Origin: Atrina japonica | Taxonomy: Eukaryota; Mollusca; Bivalvia; Pterioida; Pinnidae | Assembly: GCA_030159075.1 (NCBI GenBank) | Contig: BROG01000231.1 | Location: 762,501-826,500 of the forward strand | Direction of reading: 5' to 3' | DNA: 64,000 nt | Shown here: piece by piece, positions 57,201 to 64,000 of the stretch | Position numbering within the stretch: position 1 is the stretch's first letter | Layout of the letters: each line of letters starts with the position of its first letter | The notes under the pieces: model-generated | What the model saw: only the letters and a program-made list of their open reading frames with translations | The model's database searches: none | Told to the model about the DNA's origin: nothing | Translations under genes and position numbers: made by a program

Positions 57201-58193
57201 ATAACTGACATCACAATGATCACAATAGTAATTACATTCCAAGAGTCCAGACATAGATACGATACAATCGTAATGGTGATCATCGTATAAGACGTGAATG
57301 GGGGCCCCAGATCCCACACCACTATACAGTACATTTAATGTCAATCGTTTTGCATTGGTATTCAGTTCGTAGATTTTCAAACGATAGTGGGGTAACAACA
57401 CAGTCTGAAAACGTTGCCATTCTTCAGGTCCACTCTCTTGCTGGGGATCACATCCAGCTTGCTGTATTAAGGCATGAGCTTCTCGTCGTTGAAGAGTATA
57501 TCTATTTGCATCACCATATTTCAAATTTTGCCAATAGCGTTTCCAGTTTTTGTACTTGTCTCCATCTCCAAGTCCAGGTTTCTGACAATGAAAACGACCA
57601 ACTACAATAGCACGAGCTAAACAGGTCTTGTCTGTATTCTTGATCTGTATCAAACTTCTCTTCTTGTTCAGCATGACTTTTTTATCAACAATGAGATGAT
57701 ATTTTCGTTTTCCACCCCCGCTACCTACAGGTTGTATGACATGGATTACTGACAGGGTGGTAGACCCATCTTCGATTCTAAAATTTTCATTACTCTGTTG
57801 CACTTTCTCAATTTTCTCCATGAGTAGATCAGCATTCAGGTCTTTAGCATCCGTAAATTCTACCCACACTTCACTTTTTAAAGATGGATGATGTATATTG
57901 ACTCTCATCTTATCCCGATCTTCACACTGTAGTTTGTTCTTAATAGAAGTCAACATATGATCTATTACCTCTGATACCAAGTGTATGGCATCTTTAGAAA
58001 AATGTTTAAATTTGACTTGGTACACATTCGAGGCCGTCTTAAACTTACGTGATTTACGCTCACTCAGGGTGTCTACTTCATAGTAATCACTATAATCGGT
58101 GAGTTGTCTGTTTGCATTAAATCCATCACCCCGTTGATCTCTCTGGTGAGCCTGCCTTTGACTTCTCGCCTGTTCTTGTCTTTCATTTAACAA
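54272..58193 (-). CDS. Polinton DNA polymerase B (protein-primed type), 3' half frameshifted
   Basis: A 743-codon intact part (58,193-55,962) has a basic N-terminal domain, Cys/His clusters (CDHC, CPQRCFRC, CTHC, CPTC, CRHC; residues ~330-430), then a 3'-5' exonuclease: ExoI FYDFECTQD (~residue 452), ExoII HNFKGYDGQF (~540), ExoIII YCESDVTIL (~665). After a break near 55,930: an endonuclease-like FYEFHGCFWHGCP block, palm motif A VDVCSLYP (near 55,530), motif B region LFLNCLWGKFAQR (near 54,960) and motif C YFDTDS (near 54,665). Four or so frameshifts separate these. The frame is open above 58,193 without an ATG, so the start is uncertain. No separate terminal protein recognised. Confidence 0.93.
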
Positions 58194-58439
58194 TAAATCA
58201 AAGTTCGGTAAATGAGCTATTCCGTGTGTATGCTTCCGTTGTCAAATCTAAAATGAAGTACGGTAACTGTAGACATGTATTTATAATAAAAAAGAAAAGA
58301 ACTGTATAGATACTCAAACGAGGTATCATCACATTTATATAGTCTTTTATATTCTAGTCTTTTATGTTTTATAGGTCCATAAAACTAGAATGTATTGTAT
58401 TTCGTTTTATTTTCATATAGAATTAGAAATACTAAAAAC

Positions 58440-58775
58440 TAGTGACAGTATCTGTCTTAAAAACAGGTGACCAATGTCTAGACGCAGATGTCTAGACAGA
58501 AAAATCGTCATCAACAACAGGTGGCCATATGTCAAAAACAGGTGGCCAGATGTCAAGTGTCAAAAGTGTCAAAAACAGGTGTTCAGATACCAAGTGTCAA
58601 AAGTGTCAAAAACAGGTGGCCAGATGTCTAGACGTAGATGTCTAGATAGACTACAACAACAGGTGGCCAGATAGCAAGTGTCAAAAACAGGTGTTCATAT
58701 GCCAAGTGTCAAAAATGTCAAAAACAGGTGTTCAGATGCCAAGTGTCAACAACAGGTGGTCAAAGACGCAGATGT
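58440..58775. repeat. ACAGGTGGCCAGATGTC tandem repeats
   Basis: Alternating short units: AACAGGTGGCCAGATGTC, TAGACGCAGATGTCTAGACA and CAGGTGTTCAGATGCCAAGT with GTCAAAA links. Just upstream of the promoter of the gene at 58,860. Multiple CAGGTG E-boxes result. Confidence 0.8.
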
Positions 58776-58800
58776 TCAGACGTGGGAAAAAATCAATACG

Positions 58801-58823
58801 TGACGTCATTCACTCTATATAAG
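58801..58823 (+). promoter_or_regulatory. CRE and TATA box of B-right small gene
   Basis: TGACGTCA (58,801-58,808) then CTATATAAG (58,815-58,823). The leader CTCGGTATTAGTTCATCATC ends at the ATG and matches the leader of the paralogue in element A. Confidence 0.75.
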
Positions 58824-58859
58824 CTAATACTACCTGAGTCTCGGTATTAGTTCATCATC

Positions 58860-59166
58860 ATGGATAACTCATCCGACATGGAAAATGCAACCTGAAGAGA
58901 GAAACATGCGAATCATTCTGACACAGAGGACACGTATTGTAGTAAGGCCACACAACCCAATCAATTCTGGTAGGACCCCTGTGACACCGACTACACAACA
59001 CCAGGAACCACCTAGACCTGACCCTTCACTTCCAGTACCTGTACAATACGTACTAGCTCAGGAAGCATTAGCCAATCTTCGACAACATAAGGCCGAGATA
59101 AATCGACTGATGATAGAAAAAGAAAGAGAAGTTCGGCGTTGGCGACGTCTACTCGACAGATATTAG
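58860..59166 (+). CDS. Pro-rich/coiled-coil small protein, element B copy
   Basis: The ATG directly after the conserved leader starts MDNSSDMEN; that frame stops after 11 codons, and the main frame (from 58,885) reads on as RIILTQRTRIVVRPH, a Pro-rich middle, QYVLAQEALANLRQHK and EINRLMIEKEREVRRWRRLL. One indel near 58,885 joins them. Homologous to the gene at 35,245-35,620. A basic patch, Pro-rich linker and coiled coil suggest a small scaffold or regulatory protein; not recognised. Confidence 0.65.
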
Positions 59167-59204
59167 AGTCTCTCTCTCTTATTCAGCTTTTCGGAGCAAT
59201 CAAC

Positions 59205-59246
59205 GGCCCTTTTAAGGGCCACCCAACTTATTCGGAAAGAAACCTT
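59205..59246 (+). terminator. histone-type 3' stem-loop (B-right gene)
   Basis: CAACGGCCCTTTTAAGGGCC (loop TTTA), then ACCCAAC, then TCGGAAAGAAACC (59,232-59,244). ACCCA and GAAAGAAA are textbook histone 3' flank and U7 downstream element. Confidence 0.86.
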
Positions 59247-59405
59247 CACTTAAGGTATGCAGGGTTTGTGTTTGTATTATTCTGTAGCGGTGAGTTTAAA
59301 AAATAGTGACTACACACTATTTAGTCGCGTATATTCAACATTAAATTTTTATTTGTGTTTTTTGTGTTTTTTGTATTCACTTCATGAGATAAAAGTCTAA
59401 ATAGA

Positions 59406-59697
59406 GTAAGTCATGTGACTAGAGAGAGGTTCAGTTCAGCCTGTGAAAACTCATTTGAGATCCGAAGCTCGAGGTGTTAACATCATAAGAAAAATCCACT
59501 ACTTTTAGCATAGGGTGAGTGTTTCATTTTTTATTGGATCAGACAAGATTATTTTCCATGCACTAAAAATAGAAACAAAAAAAAAGTCACATGACTAGAG
59601 TATAGGTTCAGTTAGACCTCTGAGAGCTCATTTGCAATCCGCAGCTCGAAGAGTCAACATCGTCAGAAAAAAACCACTACCAGCATAGGGTGAGTGT
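59406..59697 (+). repeat. two outward leader-like units with splice donors, B-right
   Basis: Counterparts of 44,638-45,290: GTTCAG, AGCTCGAGGTGTTAACATC or AGCTCGAAGAGTCAACATC, CATAGGGTGAGTG. Two copies versus four in element A. Confidence 0.75.
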
Positions 59698-59754
59698 TTG
59701 AAATTTTTATTACTATATGTTTAGACCCATCACTATACATTTACTCTACAAGTC

Positions 59755-60445
59755 TTAGTACAAGCTTGAGTCGAGCTCGGCCTACAGCTTCTCGCGCTTG
59801 CGCACTTGAAACAGAACTCTCGACGACTAACAGTGACGGGCTCGGCCTACCGCTTCTCGCACATGCGCACTCGCACACTCTTAACGACGGTGGCGCCACC
59901 AACTACGAGTTTCACAAACCTGGAAAACCCCAAAGTTTCGGTTCTAAAAATAGATTCACTCTCAGCTCAAAACTGGAAAAAACCCAAAGTTTCGGTTCTA
60001 AAAATAGATTCACTCTCAGCTCAAAACTGGAAAAAACCCAACTTCTCTCTCTTCCCGTTGACTTCTCGTGAACTCACGTGACCTCTTGTGACTTCTCGTG
60101 ACCCCAACCTCTTGTAACGAAGGCTCTCATTGGCTCCTTAACCAAAATGGCCGCCCCCACAACCTTCCACTTCCGCTCATAGACACGCCTCCAAGCTCAA
60201 CGATTGGCTCTTTCTCCTTATTGCCATGACAACATGACCTCACTTCCGGTATGACGCACTTCCGGTATGACCTCACTTCCGGTATGACGCACTTCCGGTT
60301 ATGACGTCACAGGCGGCTCCATGGCACGCATTTGAATTGACCAATCAGAAGCCAGTATTCTGATGACGTCATCAAACAGCGCCACTGGTGGCGCCCCCTA
60401 GCGGCGAAAATTCAAATGCGTGCCAGGGAGCTGCCTATAACTACT
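59755..60445. repeat. Polinton B right terminal inverted repeat
   Basis: Inverted counterpart of 46,836-47,500: GTGGCGCCACCAACTACGAG, two CTCTCAGCTCAAAACTGG units, YY1-like AAATGGCCGCC, and a TTCCGGT array (60,243-60,300). Ends at CATGTA. Confidence 0.9.
60311..60436. repeat. terminal T-shaped palindrome, element B right
   Basis: Stem CTCCATGGCACGCATTTGAA against TTCAAATGCGTGCCAGGGAG, one extra mismatch. GCGCCACTGGTGGCGC, TGATGACGTCATCA and the conserved A/C mismatch are present. Its stem differs from the other end of the same element. Confidence 0.88.
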
Positions 60446-60451
60446 CATGTA

Positions 60452-61545
60452 CTTCCACACGCTTTCTCTAGTTCTTCTGTCCTGCCCATACAAAGTTGAC
60501 AAACTTCAACTGCCTAGTGCCTACAACTAGGATATTCAATCAATCCCCATTTCGCCATGTTACTTGGAATTGGCAAGACATCAAAGAAGAACATCAGTTT
60601 GAACTGCAGTCTAGGGGGCTCCCTCGACTTGATATTTGTTATATCGACCTCCATTCCAGTTTAGCCAGTTTTCTTACATGGAGCGGACCTCTTTCTGCAC
60701 TAACCTTCGTTGTTCTCAACTCCTGTTTACCGACCGCCGAATTGCCGACAACGTCAGCATGTTTCTACCTAGGTCGAACTTTCTGCTCCGAATATAAGCG
60801 ATTTTTAGTAAATTTTCAAAAAAAAAAAAAAAAATCCCTTAAAATCGGGGCAGAAAGTTCGGCCTAGTTTCTACCGTGACTCTGCTGCCTAAACTTTTAC
60901 CTTTGCAGACCATTTCCTTGCAGTTCTGATATTGAACCTTGCACATCCTTCTTTGTCGTCTCTAAGCATCAGGTGTTGTCTGACCTTGGTGACTTTATAC
61001 TCCTCAGTTATGTATGTCCCCTGCTGCTAAACGTCTGGAATTAGCAAGCTCCTACGGTATTTGGTTGTCAATCGTTCCATTGTTTGTACTTTCGACATCG
61101 GTACGCCGTAGACCCGTAAAGACCAAAAGGTACGAGGCAGGATCCCATGCTGGTATAGCCAGGCTTTGTATTTCCCAGGTAATAAACTCTTGTAAATGTG
61201 TAAATGATCGTATGTCATTCACTAATATGAGACAATGAATCGTCAAAATATTTCACGAGGCATTTCACAGGTTTTTCGTAAACTGTTCGTATTGTGCTCC
61301 TCTTATGAATGTTTATTCTGAGAGACAAACGATTCGCCAATAAACTACTCATAGAGGGTTACGTTGTTGAACGCTTGAAATAAATCGTCACTAAGATAGT
61401 TTTATGTTCGATACGGGGATTTTGTTAAACAATATGAAGTCCCCCCTCTCAGGGATGTTAGATAGTATTCTGGAGCGCGAGCATACAAAGTGACTTCTTT
61501 TCGCCAATCAGATCTTAAACTGATGACATTTTCGCCGAGGTTGTC
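60452..61545 (-). pseudogene. relic of a LINE-like ORF (5' side of element B insertion)
   Basis: Minus strand: LLPGKYKAWLYQHGILPRTF and SLRVYGVPMSKVQTMERLTT near 61,090-61,190, then YKVTKVRQHLMLRDDKEG and RKWSAKVKV (near 60,900-60,995), then LMFFFDVLPIPSNMAKWGL (near 60,560-60,620). Frames shift and a poly(T)-containing insert lies near 60,770-60,880. It continues at 46,835 across element B. Matches the post-RT region of LINE-like ORFs in molluscs by remembered pattern. Confidence 0.6.
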
Positions 61546-62366
61546 AGTAGTAATAGGCAGCTCCCTGGCTCGCAGTTTCAAATTTGCCACGCTTTAACGA
61601 GTCTTGATGACGTCATCAGAATCCTGGCTTCTGATTAGTCAATTTGAAACTGCGCGCCAGGGAGCCGCCTGTGACATCATTCAGGAAGTGCGTCATACCG
61701 GAAGTGAGGTCATACCGGAAGTACGTCATACCGGAAATGAGGTCATGTTGTCATGGCAATAAGGAGAAAGAGCCAATCGTTGAGTTTGGAGGCGTGTCTA
61801 TGACCGGAAGTGAAAGGTTGTGGGGCGGCCATCTTGGATAACGAGCCAATGAGAGCCTTCGTTACAAGAGGTCGGGGTCACAAGAGGTCACGTGAGTTCA
61901 CGAGAAGTCAACGGCTAAAACTAGAAGTTGGGTTTTTCCAGTTTTAGGCTGAGAGTGAATCTATTTTTAGAACCGTAGCTTTGGGTTTTTCCAGGTTTGA
62001 GACTTGGAGTGAAATCAGTAGTAGGTGTCGCCACAGTTGGCGAGAGTTTACGTGAGTTGGCGAGAGTTGTAATGCTTACAGGAGATGGGTTTTTCCCAGT
62101 TTTGAGGTCTAGAGTGAATGAACGTTGATTAGATGGTGGGGTATTCCCTTGATAGCATAATTAAGTTGTAAGTAATGAAAACCTTATTAACCTTGCTAGC
62201 TCACTATTTTTTCTGAGATATTGAAAGTTACTGTTTCATAAGGGAAACACTAAGCCTATGTAATAAAAATTCAAACACTCACCCATGCTGGTAGTAGTTT
62301 TCTGACGATGTTGATACCTCGAACTCCGGATCGCAAATATTTGAGATATTTGTCATTCTAATTGAA
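61546..62366. mobile_element. Polinton C: truncated left end of a third related element
   Basis: Starts AGTAGTAATAGGCAGCTCCC. Has its own terminal palindrome (61,555-61,670), ETS array (ACCGGAAGTG, 61,697-61,735), YY1-like GCGGCCATCTTGG (61,827), one CCAGTTTT...GAGAGTG unit and one leader-like unit (62,275-62,366, donor GGGTGAGTG, minus). Ends at a junction with Gypsy pol near 62,366; no genes. Confidence 0.85.
61555..61670. repeat. terminal palindrome, element C left
   Basis: Stem CTCCCTGGCTCGCAGTTTCA against TGAAACTGCGCGCCAGGGAG, a third distinct but self-complementary stem sequence. TGATGACGTCATCA is inside. Confidence 0.88.
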
Positions 62367-63710
62367 CAACGTTGGATTTCACAACTAGCACTGTTCAATT
62401 TTGAGGTTAAATACCGACCTGGAAAGCAAAATGCAAATGCAGATGCTCTATCGAGAATGTTAGTGGTGCCTGATACACAAAAGAACAAATTACAGGATAT
62501 AAATTCAGTTATCAAACAATTTTCAAAATTTACCAATGTACCAACTGAGGTGGAGACAGAAGCAAATCTGGATAAATCACGATTGCAAGAACAATTAGTA
62601 GTAATAAATGAAGCTCATTGTACATTTCCAACATATAGTGCTGATGAAATCAGGAAAATGCAGCAATCAGATATTGTTATAAAGGAGTTTTACCAAATAT
62701 GGAATTCAAAGTTTATACCATCGCGAAAAGATCAAAGGAAATTACGTAAACCAGTGGTAACGTTGATAAAACAATGGGACAAAATACAGACAAAGGATAA
62801 CATATTGTATCGAGTTGTACAAGACCCAATATATGGCGAAATCACACAATTACTGTTACCTGAGGTATTACGTAAGGAAATATTAGAAAGTTGCCATGAC
62901 AAACTTGGACACCAAGGTATTGAACGTACATTTACAAATATCAGAAACAGGTGCTACTGGCCAGGGATGTTTAATCATGTGAAAGATTACTGTAAAAACT
63001 GTGAACGATGTGTACTTTCAAAACTACCATACCCAAGTATAAAAACTACCATGGGACATTTGAAAGCAAACAAACCATTGCAAATTTTAGCAATCGATTT
63101 TACTGTTTTAGAACCTGCAAATGGAAAGGAAAATGTTTTAGTTATGACAGATGTGTTCTCTAAATATACTCAGGCGGTGCCAACAAAAGATCAAAAAGCA
63201 GAGACAGTGGCAAATGTGTTATTGAAGGAATGGTTTTACAAGTATGGAATACCAGAACGGATACATTCGGATCAAGGCCGAAACTTTGAAGCAGAGATTA
63301 TACAACAGCTTTGTAAAATATATGACATTTCACGTTCTAGGACAACACCGTATCACCCAGAAGGGAATGCACAGTGTGAGCGATTCAGCAGAACACTACA
63401 CAACTTACTAAGATCATTACCTCCAAACAAAAAACGTCATTGGCCGCTACATTTACCAGAACTTCTTTATGCTTACAATGTAACACAAAATTCAGCAACG
63501 GGTTACAGTCCATATTACATCATGTTTGGAAGAGATCCAAAGTTACCTGTTGATTATATTTTGGGAATTACCAATCAACCTGATACAGACATTTCATTAG
63601 ATGATTGGATTAAAGCTCATCAACAACGTTTACTACACGCTTTTGAAAAAGCTGGGGAGCACATCGACAAAGAGGCATTAAGTAGAAAATCCAGAAACGA
63701 CAAGAATATA
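62367..63710 (+). pseudogene. Ty3/Gypsy pol: end of RNase H and integrase (5'-truncated)
   Basis: Begins in frame with RWISQLALFNFEVKYRPG and NANADALSRM, the C-terminal RNase H signature of Gypsy pol; everything upstream is missing. Integrase follows: HHCC zinc site (HDKLGHQGIERTF...CKNCERC, ~62,900-63,010), DDE core (first Asp in LAIDFTVLE ~63,095; second in HSDQGRNFEAE ~63,265; Glu in HPEGNAQCERF ~63,365), and FGRDPKLPVDY. The open frame (ATG 62,457) runs to a stop at 63,716 created by a MITE. Confidence 0.93.
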
Positions 63711-63882
63711 CAGTAAAACCTGCTATAGTGGCCACCTCTATATAAGGATAACCTGTCTATAAAGGCCAGTTTGTTCAAGTCCCTTGACTGCATACTTCAA
63801 CTAAATTGAACCTGTGTATAAGGGTCACCTGCACATAGAGGTCAATATTTTCTTGGGTGGCCCCTATACACAGGTTTCACTG
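63711..63882. mobile_element. CAGT-type MITE, copy 3, inside Gypsy integrase
   Basis: CAGTAAAACCTGC to CAGGTTTCACTG, flanked by TA on both sides (TA target). Its ends are inverted repeats (CAGTAAAACCTG / CAGGTTTCACTG). It separates the integrase core from the C-terminal part that resumes at 63,885. Confidence 0.85.
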
Positions 63883-63884
63883 TA

Positions 63885-64000
63885 TACAATCCCGAAATTC
63901 ATGTTGGTGACAAAGTGTTTCTACGAAACAGACAAATTCGTGGTCGAAATAAAATTCAAGACAATTGGGATTCAGATGTGTATACAGTTCTCCGTGTATT
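63885..64000 (+). pseudogene. Gypsy integrase C-terminal (GPY/F-like) part
   Basis: YNPEIHVGDKVFLRNRQIRG and DNWDSDVYTVLRV continue the Gypsy integrase after the MITE; cut by the window edge. Confidence 0.8.

Larger units (their letters stand above)
46836..60445. mobile_element. Polinton B: 13.6-kb element with DNA polymerase and accessory genes
   Basis: Bounded by inverted AGTAGTTATAGGCAG-type termini and a perfect CATGTA duplication (46,830-46,835 and 60,446-60,451). Arms are closely similar to those of element A. The interior holds the type-B DNA polymerase, a probable structural gene, AT-hook, BIR and zinc-knuckle genes (all minus strand) and five small genes with histone-type 3' stem-loops. 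No integrase, ATPase, capsid or protease genes were found. Confidence 0.93.

Noticed and set aside
35201..59220. The GC stem-loops as bacterial-type rho-independent terminators or giant-virus-like hairpin 3' ends
   Set aside because: The host is an animal; the exact 6-bp stem, UUUC/UUUA loop, ACCCA flank and purine downstream element fit histone mRNA processing much better, and there is no T-run after the stem.
33336..60445. A and B as one Polinton split by a later insertion
   Set aside because: Each half has its own pair of inverted termini and its own, different 6-bp target duplication (CACCCC, CATGTA), which a single split element would not have.

Overview
The window looks like nuclear DNA of a lophotrochozoan, probably a bivalve mollusc. 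The basis is intron-rich AT-rich sequence, a raf kinase gene with animal exon structure, bivalve-style short repeats, and abundant mobile elements. Everything was read by eye from sequence and frames; no searches were run.

Layout. 1-10,270 is an extraordinary T-monotonous tract with no gene, followed by a ~30-bp minisatellite to 10,975. From 16.4 to 31.4 kb, on the minus strand, lies the 5' half of a B-Raf-type kinase gene: six exons covering the N-terminus, the BRS region, the Ras-binding domain and the C1 zinc domain, all phase-compatible. No kinase-domain exons were found in the window. Exon 2 abuts a tandem array of about 22 copies of its own exon/5'-splice-site junction. The introns hold MITEs, a foldback element, tRNA-like SINE units and microsatellites.

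33,336-60,445 holds two adjacent, complete Polinton/Maverick-type (adintovirus-like) elements, each with terminal inverted repeats and a perfect 6-bp target duplication (A: CACCCC, 33,336-46,072; B: CATGTA, 46,836-60,445). Their gene contents are complementary. Element A carries integrase, packaging ATPase, major capsid protein, capsid protease and other virion-type genes on the plus strand. Element B carries the protein-primed-type DNA polymerase B, another probable structural gene, an AT-hook protein, a CCHC zinc-knuckle protein and a BIR-domain (IAP-like) protein on the minus strand. Neither alone is a complete Polinton; together they are. They share arms, promoter arrays, a ~90-bp internal module and a gene family, which suggests a two-segment (bipartite) system. 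The alternative is two complementary deletion derivatives.

Two further unusual properties recur in the pair. (1) At least six small genes end in a histone-mRNA-type 3' stem-loop (GGCCCT-TTTC-AGGGCC, then ACC and a purine-rich GAAAGAAACC-like element), one with compensatory stem changes, while the polymerase gene ends in an ordinary AATAAA signal. (2) Every terminus is a 105-128 bp palindrome with smaller internal palindromes, like a parvoviral T-shaped hairpin, whose stem sequence differs between termini while pairing is kept.

Both elements carry frameshifts (A more than B), so they are probably not functional as written unless the indels are consensus errors. They sit in a decayed LINE-like ORF (46.1-46.8 and 60.5-61.5 kb). 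A third, truncated element of the same family starts at 61,546 and runs into a 5'-truncated Ty3/Gypsy pol gene, itself interrupted by a MITE.
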